Numbered from the stretch's first letter, positions 1-8,757 are shown. The stretch: DNA of 64,000 bases from Pseudomonas moraviensis (GCF_900105805.1 NZ_LT629788.1:1488001-1552000), one strand, 5' to 3'. The notes: generated by a model not told the origin, from the letters alone. Program-made: numbers and translations.

Positions 1-972
1 GGCCCAAAGATTGGCGAAGTCCGCGTCATCCTTGGCTCGCAGTGGCATGAGTGCACCGCCGGCCAACGGAAAGGCTGGCGCCTGCGCGGACATCGGGCCG
101 AGTTCGCGCATCGCCCGATTGACAATGCCCCGTGCCGGACGCCCGGTGAAAATATTGGTGATGGCGGTCTCGCTGTCTTTTGCAGTCCGCAGAGCCTTGT
201 GATGCGAGGCGCTGACTTTCGCTTCCGGGGTAAACAGGTACGCCGTGCCGACTTGCACTGCCGAGGCGCCGAGCATGAACGCTGCTGCAACGCCCCGGGC
301 ATCGCTGACTGCGCCAGCCGCTATCACCGGCACTTTCACCGCGTCGACCACCTGCGGCACCAGCGCGAAAGTGCCGACCTGCGTGCTCAGATCCTCGCTG
401 AGGAACATCCCCCGATGCCCACCCGCCTCATAACCCATGGCGATGATCGCGTCGCAGCCGTGCTGCTCCAGCCAGATTGCTTCTTCGACCGTGGTGGCAG
501 ACGAGAGGATTTTCGCCCCGGTGGCCTTGACCCGATCGAGCAGGTTTTTCTCCGGCAGACCGAAATGAAAACTCACCACCTCGGGCCGGAATTCTTCGAG
601 CACAGCGCACGCGGCTTCATCGAAAGGTGCACGGTTGGACACCGGCGTCGGGGCCTCGAAATCGGCGCCCAGTTCGCGGTAGTAGGGTTCGAGGAGGTTT
701 TTCCAGTCACGGGCTCGCTGGTCATCGGGCGTCGGTGGTTGATGGCAGAAGAAATTGACGTTGAACGGCTTGCTGGTGTGCTGGCGGATGGTTTTCAGTT
801 CTTCGCGCAGTTGCTCGATGCTCAGCATCGCTGCCGGCATTGAACCGAGGCCGCCAGCGTTGCACACGGCAATCACCATCGAAGAGTTGGTCGCGCCGGC
901 CATCGGGCCCTGGATGATCGGCAGTTCGATACCGAGAAGATCAAGGATGCGGGTGTCTGGCCACTGACTCAT
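1..972 (-). CDS. Nitronate monooxygenase (2-nitropropane dioxygenase family), 3' end outside window
   Basis: The reverse-strand frame is open from ATG at 972 through base 1, so the C-terminus lies outside the window. The N-terminus reads MSQWPDTRILDLLGIELPII followed by QGPMAG, the FMN-binding start typical of NPD-like TIM-barrel enzymes. Further in come AIIAMGYEAGGHRG and VPVIAAGAVSDARG, which match the conserved His/Gly-rich flavin and phosphate-binding loops. The family oxidises nitronates such as propionate-3-nitronate with O2, a detoxification role in the cytoplasm. The visible 324 codons are close to a full-length family member. Family assignment is secure; the true substrate is not shown by the sequence. 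Confidence 0.88.
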   Translation of the reverse strand, partial: MSQWPDTRILDLLGIELPIIQGPMAGATNSSMVIAVCNAGGLGSMPAAMLSIEQLREELKTIRQHTSKPFNVNFFCHQPPTPDDQRARDWKNLLEPYYRELGADFEAPTPVSNRAPFDEAACAVLEEFRPEVVSFHFGLPEKNLLDRVKATGAKILSSATTVEEAIWLEQHGCDAIIAMGYEAGGHRGMFLSEDLSTQVGTFALVPQVVDAVKVPVIAAGAVSDARGVAAAFMLGASAVQVGTAYLFTPEAKVSASHHKALRTAKDSETAITNIFTGRPARGIVNRAMRELGPMSAQAPAFPLAGGALMPLRAKDDADFANLWA

Positions 973-1012
973 ATAGCAATTCTCCGAACGATGAAACGGG
1001 CAGGGACGGCAA

Positions 1013-1034
1013 CCGGTTTTAGCAGCAAAACCGG
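1013..1034. terminator. Perfect 8-bp hairpin in the intergenic gap
   Basis: CCGGTTTT-AGCAGC-AAAACCGG is a perfect 8-bp inverted repeat with a 6-nt loop. It lies in the 104-nt gap between the end of the large exported-protein gene and the start of the nitronate monooxygenase gene, both on the minus strand. There is no long T-run after it, so it is a weak terminator candidate or a processing hairpin. Confidence 0.35.
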
Positions 1035-1076
1035 CTGCGGGGCCAGTCTGAAATTCTGAACATCACGTGCAGTTTT

Positions 1077-3527
1077 TCAGCGTCGATGCAGTCCGCCACC
1101 TCCACCGCCGCCAAACGAGCGGTTCATCATTTGCGAGGACCGGTTGTAGTTGTGCGTGCGCTGGTTGCCGAGATTGCGCGCGGCGGATTCGCGATTGAGG
1201 TTTTGTAGCTGCGCATTGTTGTTCGCGGGTTGGGTTCGGTTGGCACCGCCGCCGGCCACGGACTGCCACCCATTGTCGGTTTTCTTGTAAACGTTGCCGT
1301 CGCGCCCGGCATAAACGTTGTCACCGACGCGGGCGGCGCCGCCGTTGCGGCCGTGAATGCCGCCGTATTGCGTGGTGTTGCCAGTATTGGGGTTGTAGAC
1401 CGCGCCGCGATTGGCGCTGACTTTAGTTCCGGTGCGGACGTTGCCGGCCGTCACCCGTTCGCCAACGATCGCGCCGCCGTTCGGTCCGGCCGCTACGCCG
1501 CTGCGTCCGCCGGCGTAATTCCCGGTATAGGCGTTGTGCACCGCGCCACGCTGGCCAGCGGCGGCAATACCGGTGCGCGAGTTGTACGAGGCACCGACCT
1601 CACCGGCCCAGCGATTGCCGGTCCAGGCGTTGTAGCCAGCGCCGTGACGGCTGACGGTCGCGCGGTCGCCCCACTGATGATAAAGATTGCCGGTGGTCCC
1701 GGCCCAGCCACCCGGGCCCCATGCCACGGCACCGCCGCGATAACCGTAGGCCGCGCCGCCCCAGGCCAGCGGCGCCGGGTACAGACGCGGACCCCATGCG
1801 TAACCCCAGCCGTAATTTCCCCACCACGGATACGCGCCCCAACCCCAGCCCATCGCGTTCGTGCTGCCGCCCCAGCTCCAGCCGAAACCGAAGCCGAAGG
1901 TCCAGCCGGTCCACGGCGTGTAGCGGATCGCGACGCCGAAACCATAGGTCACCGGCGGCCCGTACCAGACACTGCCGACCCACGGCGTGTACGGATAACC
2001 GGTGCCATACACCACGACGCCGGTCGCCGGGTCCAGCGTCGAGCCTTGATAACCTGGGGTGTAGCCGACCACCACGGTATCGCCACTGGACTCGTAAACC
2101 TTCACGTAGGTGAGGTAATGCATCGGTGAACCGGGCGGGATCGAATAAATCACCGCTGGGACTGAAGTAGCCACGCTCCAGGGGCCGTCCACCGAGGTGG
2201 CGCTGAACCAGATGCCATTCTCCACGGCCCACCAACTGTCGTTGTCGACACGAATGATCGGCGTGGCGCTGTTGATCACGTATTGCAGTGGCGTATTGCT
2301 GATCGCTTTGAGCTGCGGCTCGCCGTCAAATTGCGGTGTGGTCATCTTCACCGCGCTTTTCCTGATCGCCGAGGTCTGCGGGATGGTGGCGGCAATCGCA
2401 GCCTCCTGAGCCTGTGGCGTACCGGCGACCGAAGCCTTGACGTTCTCTTTCGCGCTGTCGTCAGGAATATTGGCAAAGTCGGCCGGCAGTTTGTCTGCCG
2501 GGACAAAGGTCCATGGTCCGTTCATGTCGCTGGCGCGAAACCAGCGCCCGGAAATCAGCACGTAACTGTTCTGATCCCCGATTTCCTTGAAGATGTGCCC
2601 GGTGGTGTTGCTCACGTACAACAGGCTGGTGCCCTGAATCGGTTGCCATTGCGCGGCGCCGTCGGTGACCAGCAGTTCCGTTGGCGTAGTGGCGATGAAG
2701 ATTTTCGGCTGTGGCGGCTTGGCAAGGCTGGGGACCTTGTCCTTCGGATCGCTTTGCCCGGTGAGCAGGTCCACCTGGCGACTGTTGATCGCCGCCTGTC
2801 TGGCTTTTTCCAGATTGGCCGGCGGCGCAGCAAGGCGCGTGTAATCGCCGTTCAATTTATCTGCAACCAGCCAGCCGTCGAATACATGCAGGTAGTGTTT
2901 GCCTTGTGCATCCTTGAGCAGCAATGGGCGCGTGTTGATCACCCGTTGCAGCTCGGTACCTTCCACTGGCCGATAAGCCGCCTCACCGTCGATGTACACG
3001 AGGATTGCCGGGCTGTCGGAGCTGACGATGGTCGGCGGAGTGTTTTCCAGTGGTGCGCCGTCGGCTTTCCGTTCGGCGTTCAGCACGCCGACTGCCGCTT
3101 CCAGTTGATCGAGGGAGATGGTTTTCTTGCGGCTCTCGGCATCTTTTTTCAGGATTGAGAGCCATGTATTGGCCTGTTTGGCATCGGCGGGAAACTCGGC
3201 TTTGAGGATCTGGTACTGATCGAGCGCGACCCAGCGAGTGGCCTTGTCTACGAGAGTGTGAGCGCTGAACTCGACGATGCCATAGGTGGATTTGCCGTCG
3301 GCGGCCGTGGCTTCGACGGCCGCGCGGGCATTGAGTGTGTAGCCGTCCCAGTTGTCGAGCTGCGGCTGATACACCGTCAGCTTGCTCTTGCCGCTGCTGA
3401 TCACTTGCGGCCAGGTCGGCTCGCTTGGCGCCGCATCCGGCTTTGCTGCAGGGGCGGCTGCCCAAGCATTGCCAAGCGTCAGCAGACACAACATCAGCAA
3501 CGTGGGTAAAGCGCGCAGGAAAAGCAT
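1077..3527 (-). CDS. Large exported Gly/Trp/Asn-rich protein (annotated in relatives as carbohydrate-binding family V/XII)
   Basis: The 816-aa product begins MLFLRALPTLLMLCLLTLGN and has a signal peptide ending near AWA-AAP. The ATG at 3527 is preferred over upstream in-frame starts because GGAG lies 7 nt before it. The first ~480 residues are a mixed domain containing repeated segments around 'YxxxGxWFxA' and 'QxIxGTxLxYV'. A Gly/Trp/Tyr-rich stretch (about residues 520-620) follows, then Asn/Gly repeats of the type GAVYNPNTGN / GAVHNAYTGN, and the protein ends in Gly and Arg/His. This layout suggests a secreted or surface structural or carbohydrate-binding protein. No catalytic motif is visible. 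The family name is remembered from similar Pseudomonas proteins and function is inferred only. Confidence 0.7.
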   Translation of the reverse strand: MLFLRALPTLLMLCLLTLGNAWAAAPAAKPDAAPSEPTWPQVISSGKSKLTVYQPQLDNWDGYTLNARAAVEATAADGKSTYGIVEFSAHTLVDKATRWVALDQYQILKAEFPADAKQANTWLSILKKDAESRKKTISLDQLEAAVGVLNAERKADGAPLENTPPTIVSSDSPAILVYIDGEAAYRPVEGTELQRVINTRPLLLKDAQGKHYLHVFDGWLVADKLNGDYTRLAAPPANLEKARQAAINSRQVDLLTGQSDPKDKVPSLAKPPQPKIFIATTPTELLVTDGAAQWQPIQGTSLLYVSNTTGHIFKEIGDQNSYVLISGRWFRASDMNGPWTFVPADKLPADFANIPDDSAKENVKASVAGTPQAQEAAIAATIPQTSAIRKSAVKMTTPQFDGEPQLKAISNTPLQYVINSATPIIRVDNDSWWAVENGIWFSATSVDGPWSVATSVPAVIYSIPPGSPMHYLTYVKVYESSGDTVVVGYTPGYQGSTLDPATGVVVYGTGYPYTPWVGSVWYGPPVTYGFGVAIRYTPWTGWTFGFGFGWSWGGSTNAMGWGWGAYPWWGNYGWGYAWGPRLYPAPLAWGGAAYGYRGGAVAWGPGGWAGTTGNLYHQWGDRATVSRHGAGYNAWTGNRWAGEVGASYNSRTGIAAAGQRGAVHNAYTGNYAGGRSGVAAGPNGGAIVGERVTAGNVRTGTKVSANRGAVYNPNTGNTTQYGGIHGRNGGAARVGDNVYAGRDGNVYKKTDNGWQSVAGGGANRTQPANNNAQLQNLNRESAARNLGNQRTHNYNRSSQMMNRSFGGGGGGGLHRR

Positions 3528-3714
3528 CGTCAGCTCCATCGACAGGCCGGTTTGCAAGGCGAAACCGGAAAAACACAACCGTCGAAAAAGCATAGCCGCC
3601 CGCCATGGATTCACCCGGCTGATTGAGCGGTTAGCGCAAAGTCGAGTGTGGCAATGTGTTGCGATGTGCTATTTCAAGGCATGCTTTCTTTCAAATCATC
3701 TTCGAGAGGCCGTC

Positions 3715-4698
3715 ATGTTCAACGCCATTCTGATCGACAAAGACGACAACGGTTATCGCGCCAACCTGCAGCAAATCGATGAGCAACAGTTACCCGAAGG
3801 CAACGTCAGCGTGAACGTGGCGTACAGCACGCTGAATTTCAAGGATGGGCTGGCGATCACCGGCAGCAGTCCGGTGGTGCGCAAGTTTCCCATGGTGCCG
3901 GGGATCGATCTGGCGGGAACGGTCGAGTCCAGTTCGCACCCGGATTTCAAGGCCGGCGATCAGGTGCTGCTCAACGGTTGGGGCGTCGGTGAAAACCACT
4001 GGGGCGGACTGGCGCAGAAAGCCCGCCTCAATGGCGACTGGCTTATTCCGCTGCCCAAGGCCTTTACGCCGGCGCAAGCGATGGCCGTTGGCACGGCAGG
4101 TTATACGGCGATGCTGTGCATTCTGGCGCTGGAGCGTCATGGGGTAAAACCGGATCAAGGCGAAGTGCTGGTCACTGGCGCCAATGGCGGGGTCGGCAGC
4201 TTTGCCATTGCCTTGCTCAGCACGTTGGGATACCGAGTGGTGGCCTCAACGGGCCGGGTGTCCGAGCATGAATATCTGCAGCAACTGGGCGCTGCTGAAA
4301 TCATCGATCGGGCCACCTTGTCCGAGCCGGGCAAGCCGTTGGCCAAGGAGCGCTGGGCGGCGGTGGTCGATTCGGTCGGTAGTCACACGCTGGCGAATGC
4401 TTGCGCCAGCACACGCTCCGAAGGTGTGGTCGCGGCGTGCGGACTGGCTCAGGGCATGGATTTTCCGGCCTCGGTAGCGCCGTTCATTCTGCGCGGTGTG
4501 ACGCTGGCCGGGATCAACAGCGTGACTCAGCCCAAGGCGCGCCGTATCGAGGCCTGGGACCGACTGGCCAGGGATCTGGATTTCTCCTTGCTAAAGCTGA
4601 TCAGTCACGAAATCAGTTTGCGCGAGGCACTTGAGGCCGCGCCCAGACTGCTTGCCGGGCAACTGCGGGGCAGGGTGGTGGTCGACGTCAATCGTTGA
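3715..4698 (+). CDS. acuI: Acrylyl-CoA reductase / YhdH-type quinone oxidoreductase (MDR superfamily)
   Basis: The start ATG at 3715 follows a GAGAGG ribosome site and gives 327 aa, the normal size for AcuI/YhdH. An open frame extends further upstream but overlaps the divergent gene and lacks this site. YSTLNFKDGLAI, VPGIDLAGTV and the cofactor loop VTGANGGVGSFA (near residue 150) are diagnostic of the medium-chain dehydrogenase fold with NADPH. The family lacks structural zinc, as here. The enzyme reduces acryloyl-CoA to propionyl-CoA and limits toxicity of that electrophile. The gene is divergent from the exported protein and overlaps the 3' end of ada by 11 bp. Confidence 0.85.
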   Translation: MFNAILIDKDDNGYRANLQQIDEQQLPEGNVSVNVAYSTLNFKDGLAITGSSPVVRKFPMVPGIDLAGTVESSSHPDFKAGDQVLLNGWGVGENHWGGLAQKARLNGDWLIPLPKAFTPAQAMAVGTAGYTAMLCILALERHGVKPDQGEVLVTGANGGVGSFAIALLSTLGYRVVASTGRVSEHEYLQQLGAAEIIDRATLSEPGKPLAKERWAAVVDSVGSHTLANACASTRSEGVVAACGLAQGMDFPASVAPFILRGVTLAGINSVTQPKARRIEAWDRLARDLDFSLLKLISHEISLREALEAAPRLLAGQLRGRVVVDVNR

Positions 4699-5749
4699 GT
4701 TCGCGCGCCAGTAACTGACGCTTGCGCTCGACGCCCCAGCGGTAGCCGGAAAGATTGCCGTCGCTGCGCACCACGCGGTGGCAGGGAATCGCCACCGCCA
4801 AGCGGTTGGCGCCGCACGCCTGAGCCACCGCGCGCATCGAAGTCGGTGCGCCGATGCGTTGCGCGATCTCGGCGTAACTGGCGGTGCTGCCTGCGGGGAT
4901 CTCGCGCAGCGCCTGCCAGACGCGCTCCTGAAACGCGGTGCCGCGTATATCCAGCGGCAAGGTCAGGCCCGTCGCCGGTGCTTCGACAAAGCCGACGACG
5001 CTGGCGATCAACTGTTCGAAATCACGGTCGGCACCGATCAGGTTGGCGTTGCGAAATTGATCCTGCAGGTCGCAGACCAACTTATGTGGATCGTCGCCCA
5101 GCAGAATCGCGCAAATCCCCCGTTCACTCTGCGCCACCAGAATCGCCCCAAGCGAACATTGGCCGACGGCAAAGCGAATGTCGTTGTTCTGTCCGGCGCC
5201 GCGGTAGTCAGTCGGCTTCATGCCCAGCAGTTGATCGGCTGCTGCGTAGAAACGGCTGTTGGAATTGAAGCCCGCGTCATACAGCGCATCGGTCACCGAA
5301 CCGCCGTCCGCCAGTCGTGCACGCAGCTTGCGCGAGCGTTGCGCCGTGGCGTAAGCCTTGGGCGTCAGGCCTGTCGCAGCTCTGAATATTCGATGGAAAT
5401 GAAAAGGGCTGAGCCCGGCGCTGGCCGCTAGGTTGTCGAGCGCCGGCAACGTCTCGGACGCCTCGATCTGCCGACAGGCCGCAGCAATGATCGCTGCTTG
5501 CTGCGCGTCATTCTGGACCTTGCTGGCGCGTTTGCTTGGACGATACCCGGCAGCTTCGGCCAGTTCAGGGGTATCGAAAAACTCGACGTTCTGCGGTTTG
5601 GGCAAGCGCGCAAGGCTGCTCGGACGGCAATAGACGCCGGTGGTCTTTACCGCGTAGACAAATTGCCCGTCAGCACTCGGGTCGCGGGCAACCACGGCGG
5701 CCCAACGTGGATCGTCTTCAATGTTGATGGTGTTCGAAAGCGTTTCCAT
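4688..5749 (-). CDS. ada: Bifunctional Ada-type regulator / O6-methylguanine-DNA methyltransferase with degenerate zinc site
   Basis: The 353-aa protein has the three Ada parts: N-terminal Ada metal-binding domain (about 15-75), AraC helix-turn-helix (about 95-180, FHFHRIFRAATGLTPKAY) and C-terminal O6-alkylguanine transferase with IPCHRVV (Cys about 323). The N-domain is odd. The E. coli ligand pattern C-x3-C...C-x2-C is here VYC41RPSS45 and RPS72KRA75, so three of four zinc cysteines are replaced and only the methyl-acceptor-like Cys41 remains. It lies 80 nt downstream of alkB on the same strand, giving the order alkB-ada rather than ada-alkB. O6-alkyl repair should be intact, while phosphotriester-triggered activation is doubtful. 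Confidence 0.9.
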   Translation of the reverse strand: METLSNTINIEDDPRWAAVVARDPSADGQFVYAVKTTGVYCRPSSLARLPKPQNVEFFDTPELAEAAGYRPSKRASKVQNDAQQAAIIAAACRQIEASETLPALDNLAASAGLSPFHFHRIFRAATGLTPKAYATAQRSRKLRARLADGGSVTDALYDAGFNSNSRFYAAADQLLGMKPTDYRGAGQNNDIRFAVGQCSLGAILVAQSERGICAILLGDDPHKLVCDLQDQFRNANLIGADRDFEQLIASVVGFVEAPATGLTLPLDIRGTAFQERVWQALREIPAGSTASYAEIAQRIGAPTSMRAVAQACGANRLAVAIPCHRVVRSDGNLSGYRWGVERKRQLLARELND

Positions 5750-5829
5750 GACGAGTAATCCGTTGACCTGTTTGGCTCAGGTTAACCAGCATCGTAGCTC
5801 GCAACACTCCGCGCCTTGCGGTCAAACTT

Positions 5830-6501
5830 TTACTGATCCCCGGCGACGCGGAAGGTGATGTTGATACGTCGTTCGCCCAAGCGTGGGTGATGGCCGGGTT
5901 TGACCGGCAGCACGCCGTGATAGCGCAGGCGATCCGCGCCGCCCCAGACCACCATGTCGCCATGCAGCAGCGGGATGCGCTGGCTTTTATCGCTGCGCTC
6001 GAAGCCGCCAAACAAAAACATCGCCGGCAGACCCAGCGACAATGAAACGATGGGCGCAGCAAAGCCCTTTTCGTCTTTGTCCTGATGCAATGACATCTTG
6101 GCGCCGGGGACATACTGGTTGATCAGGCAGGAATCGGCATGGAAATCCTTGAAGCCGGCTTGCGCTGCCGCCTCGTGCGCCAGATCGGCAAACACCGCCG
6201 GCATCGACGGCCAGGGCAAGCCGCTGAGTGGATCGACGCTGGAATAGCGGTAACCGCTGCGATCGGTGATCCAGCCCAGTTGCCCGCAACTGCTGGTGCC
6301 GACCGACATGCTGAACCCACCCGGCGTCACCATGTGGCGGAGCGGAGCGGCAGCAAGAATGGCCTCGAGCGCCGTCAGCAGTTGCTCGACCCGAGGCGAG
6401 GCGAACCCGCGCAGCACCCACGATTGCTCGCCAATCTGCTCGGCGCGGGGTTGCTGTACGGGTTCGTTGTCGGCGAACAGGTCAAAGGTGGTCGGTTGCA
6501 T
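5830..6501 (-). CDS. alkB: Alpha-ketoglutarate-dependent DNA/RNA demethylase AlkB
   Basis: The 223-aa product belongs to the 2OG-Fe(II) dioxygenases that oxidatively remove 1-methyladenine and 3-methylcytosine lesions. The iron ligands are visible as HQD in MSLHQDKDE and as the distal His in LLHGDMVVWGG; the 2OG-binding Arg lies in the terminal RRINITFR. It starts 8 nt after the stop of the 54-aa gene and precedes ada, so the three minus-strand genes look co-transcribed as an alkylation-damage unit. Length is normal for bacterial AlkB. The immediate ribosome site is weak, which suggests translational coupling to the small gene. Confidence 0.92.
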   Translation of the reverse strand: MQPTTFDLFADNEPVQQPRAEQIGEQSWVLRGFASPRVEQLLTALEAILAAAPLRHMVTPGGFSMSVGTSSCGQLGWITDRSGYRYSSVDPLSGLPWPSMPAVFADLAHEAAAQAGFKDFHADSCLINQYVPGAKMSLHQDKDEKGFAAPIVSLSLGLPAMFLFGGFERSDKSQRIPLLHGDMVVWGGADRLRYHGVLPVKPGHHPRLGERRINITFRVAGDQ

Positions 6502-6509
6502 GGTGTCGG

Positions 6510-6674
6510 TTACAGCGCTTTGCTGACCTTGATGTCACTGAGCTCTTCATCAGCGTGCATTTTTTTCAGCGCCGCTTTCGCTTCCTCGTCAGTGCCGTTT
6601 TTGAGTTCTGCGAAGTCGAAACGCTGCTCGCCGTCCAGTTTGTACTTGATCACATATTTGGTTGTTTGCGCCAC
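6510..6674 (-). CDS. Conserved 54-aa acidic/basic protein with GTG start
   Basis: The frame starts at GTG (6674) with GGAAA about 9 nt upstream and encodes 54 aa beginning M(V)AQTTKYVIKYKLDGEQRF and ending IKVSKAL before TAA. It is rich in Lys, Glu and Ala with no signal peptide or membrane segment. It lies between the DUF1883 gene (34 nt away) and alkB (8 nt away), so it is probably the first or second gene of the alkB-ada transcript. I do not recognise the family and propose no function. The short spacing and the codon use support a real gene. Confidence 0.65.
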   Translation of the reverse strand: MAQTTKYVIKYKLDGEQRFDFAELKNGTDEEAKAALKKMHADEELSDIKVSKAL

Positions 6675-6708
6675 GGTGGTGGTTTCCTTTCAGAATAGGC
6701 TGCGCGTC

Positions 6709-7011
6709 TCAGCTCAGTTTGGTGCTGGAGCGACGGATGATCTTGATCGAATGGGTCAGCGTCGGCTTGCGCGTCACGCTGATTGCGCGGCGATTGACGG
6801 TGTCGATGGTGATGTTCCAGAAGCCGGTGCTCGGCGCGGTGATGCGCGCCGGGAAGGTGTCGAACGCGCCGCCGTGATAGGTATGACGGCCGCCGTTTTT
6901 GAAGCTGCGGAAGTTGGCGTCGTTCATCAAACGGATGTTGCACATCTGCGAGCATTGAATGACGACGATGTCGTCTTCGTTGAGGTGCTCGCGCTGGTGA
7001 ATGAATTTCAT
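6709..7011 (-). CDS. DUF1883 domain protein
   Basis: The ATG at 7011 is preceded by GGAGG (6 nt) and gives 100 aa beginning MKFIHQREHLNEDDIVVI; a longer upstream frame to 7086 lacks a ribosome site. The sequence QCSQMCNIRLMNDANF and GGAFDTFPARITAP are hallmarks I associate with DUF1883, a small beta-rich cytoplasmic family common in Pseudomonas. No catalytic residues are obvious. It lies upstream of the 54-aa gene in the same direction and could share its promoter. Function is unknown. Confidence 0.75.
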   Translation of the reverse strand: MKFIHQREHLNEDDIVVIQCSQMCNIRLMNDANFRSFKNGGRHTYHGGAFDTFPARITAPSTGFWNITIDTVNRRAISVTRKPTLTHSIKIIRRSSTKLS

Positions 7012-7222
7012 GGGCGCCTCCAGAAGGGCTTTTTCTACTAAATCAAAACGATAGCTTGTCGATGGACGCAGTTTATCAGCCCGCACGGGTTATTATCTGG
7101 CCGTCGGGCGATGCTTTGACAAATTTTGAACAGATATTCGCAATGGCATGCGGGTTAAATGCGCAAGGCCCCGGAGAAAAGCGGCATTCATGCTGTCGGA
7201 CGGTCTTTAACGGAGGATTTAT

Positions 7223-7579
7223 ATGAAGTGGGGTGTGGCGTGTGTGCCGTTGATTCTGGCGATGGCCGGTTGTGCAAATGTTTCCGAAATCAATGAAACG
7301 CTGCCAACCATGAGCGTGATCTCCGGCAAAAAGCCTCAGGAGTACGCGCAGTGCCTGACCGACAAGCTTGCTGACAGCCGTGGTGCGCTGCAGGTCCAGC
7401 CGCAGAAGGATGGGGTTCGGGTGATCGTCCCGGGCAAACTGTCTTCAGGCCCGGCAGCGGTGTTTGATATCGAAGATCGTGCTGGCGGCAGCAGCATCAA
7501 ACTGCACGAGCGAATGTCCAATGTGCCGGTTCGCCCCCACGATGTGCAGAAAGCCGCGAACGCCTGTATTTCCGGCTGA
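7223..7579 (+). CDS. Small lipoprotein, unknown function
   Basis: The 118-aa product starts MKWGVACVPLILAMAGCANV, a type II signal peptide with lipobox MAGC (Cys about residue 17). It should be lipidated and held in the outer or inner membrane. The ATG at 7223 follows AACGGAGG with good spacing. The mature part (about 100 aa) contains two further Cys (QCLTDKL and NACISG) that could form a disulfide. A strong hairpin follows the gene. I do not recognise the family beyond 'lipoprotein'. Confidence 0.75.
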   Translation: MKWGVACVPLILAMAGCANVSEINETLPTMSVISGKKPQEYAQCLTDKLADSRGALQVQPQKDGVRVIVPGKLSSGPAAVFDIEDRAGGSSIKLHERMSNVPVRPHDVQKAANACISG

Positions 7580-7603
7580 TAGACTACTGAACATCAGCAT
7601 CCG

Positions 7604-7641
7604 ATGCCGTCACAGTCCTGCTGTGACGGCATTGTCATTTT
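7604..7641 (+). terminator. Rho-independent terminator after the lipoprotein gene
   Basis: ATGCCGTCACAG (7604-7615) and CTGTGACGGCAT (7621-7632) form a perfect 12-bp stem with a 5-nt loop, followed by TGTCATTTTT. It lies 24 nt after the lipoprotein stop and 20 nt before the next start. It should end the lipoprotein transcript, or attenuate the downstream gene if the two share a promoter. Confidence 0.75.
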
Positions 7642-7651
7642 TGGAGTTGCG

Positions 7652-7882
7652 ATGAAGCGAGAGCACGTGCGCGAGCGCCATGCAGAGGGCCTTGTCTCTG
7701 CCACCCATATCATCCAGAACCCGGCGAATCCCGGTGAATGGATCGTGTTTTTCAAGAAGAGTGCAGGGCGCAGCTACTTCTTGGTGGACGACAATGATGA
7801 AGTCGAGTCTTTCAGTCGGCTCGACGAGTTGATCGAGGTCGTCCGTGGCCTCGGGATCAAGTTCGCCGAAATCCACATGTAG
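7652..7882 (+). CDS. Conserved hypothetical 76-aa protein
   Basis: The ATG at 7652 follows TTGGAG with 6-nt spacing and gives 76 aa starting MKREHVRERHAEGLVSATHI; an upstream in-frame ATG at 7604 lies inside the terminator stem and is rejected. The sequence contains EWIVFFKKSAGRSYFLVDD and an acidic C-terminal half. It is soluble, without signal peptide. It converges with the next minus-strand lipoprotein gene. The family is not identified. Confidence 0.7.
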   Translation: MKREHVRERHAEGLVSATHIIQNPANPGEWIVFFKKSAGRSYFLVDDNDEVESFSRLDELIEVVRGLGIKFAEIHM

Positions 7883-7885
7883 CGA

Positions 7886-8173
7886 CTATTTGCATACGAC
7901 CACGACGTTGCGGGTCTTGTAATTGCCGACGTCGACGCCGAGGGTTTTATCATCTTCCTTTGGCGCCGGTGTGCCGTCGGTGCCGACGATGCGATAGCCG
8001 GTGCCTGCGCAAGAAGCGTCGGCTTTCTCGTAGCACATTGCCCAGGAGTTGGCTTCGCCGGAGCAATCGATGCTCAGGCCCTGTTCGCCATTGTTCAGAT
8101 AGGTCGGCTGCGAGGTGGCACAGCCGCTCAGTACCAATGCCGCGAAGAGCGGCTGCAGTTTGTTCAGGTTCAT
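7886..8173 (-). CDS. Small cysteine-containing lipoprotein
   Basis: The 95-aa product begins MNLNKLQPLFAALVLSGCAT, with lipobox LSGC (Cys 18). The mature part has four more cysteines (IDCSGEAN, AMCYEK, ASCAGTG and terminal VVVCK), a pattern consistent with two disulfides in the periplasm. It resembles small pseudomonad 'putative lipoprotein' families. It is convergent with the preceding gene, with 3 nt between their stops. No enzymatic motif is present. Confidence 0.75.
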   Translation of the reverse strand: MNLNKLQPLFAALVLSGCATSQPTYLNNGEQGLSIDCSGEANSWAMCYEKADASCAGTGYRIVGTDGTPAPKEDDKTLGVDVGNYKTRNVVVVCK

Positions 8174-8265
8174 GGTTGCGTGGTCTTCAAGTGGGGGACT
8201 GGAGGCTCTGACAGCGCCGCGATGAAAAGGTTATAGCGATTGGCCACTTGTTTGCCAACAAGGCA

Positions 8266-8292
8266 CAAAAAAGCCCTGCGTGCTGGCAGGGC
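8266..8292 (-). terminator. Rho-independent terminator for the 61-aa gene
   Basis: On the minus strand GCCCTGC-CAGCAC-GCAGGGC forms a 7-bp GC stem followed by TTTTTTG. It lies 21 nt downstream of the stop of the 61-aa gene and ends its transcript before the lipoprotein gene. Confidence 0.8.
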
Positions 8293-8313
8293 CTGGGGCG
8301 TGCGGCAACGGGA

Positions 8314-8499
8314 TCAGTCCTGATCTTTGCCACGACGCTTGGATGATGCAGGCGTATCGGTGAATACCGAGGCCACATCCGTCGCCATCTGTTCACTGTC
8401 GAAAGGCCCGGCGATGTGTTCGCCATTGGTGGTGGTCAGCGTCCACTTGCCGTCTTTCTTGTCGATCACATACCCGTTGATGATTTTTACCGCGGCCAT
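8314..8499 (-). CDS. Conserved hypothetical 61-aa protein
   Basis: The frame encodes 61 aa starting MAAVKIINGYVIDKKDGKWT, with a beta-rich N-terminal half and a basic tail ending KRRGKDQD. A clear terminator follows. No signal peptide or membrane segment is seen. I do not recognise a named family; the small beta-hairpin pattern (K-D-G-K-W-T-L) is shared by several short Pseudomonas orphans. Function unknown. The next 258 nt up to galU contain no gene I can support and should hold the promoters. Confidence 0.6.
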   Translation of the reverse strand: MAAVKIINGYVIDKKDGKWTLTTTNGEHIAGPFDSEQMATDVASVFTDTPASSKRRGKDQD

Positions 8500-8757
8500 C
8501 TAGTCTGTCTCATTCGCTGGTTCAAAGGCGTCATGATAGCGGCAAATGCTCGCATTGGGAGCTGATAAGCGTATGGTGACCCCGATGCTCACGATCCTGG
8601 GCTACGCTGAATTCGCCGCTGAAAAACCTCGACGGAACTATCCGCGCGAATATTTCTCTATGTTGGCATCGGTTAGCCAGCGCGGGGCATTGTAAGGCGC
8701 ACGCCGCCTGATTAGACTGCCTCGAAACTCGTACACACAGCCTTTTCAAGGACTTAT

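Noticed and set aside
1230..2129. 299-codon plus-strand frame inside the exported Gly-rich protein gene
   Set aside because: Ala/Val/Arg/Pro-rich antisense translation of a repeat region, without start signals.
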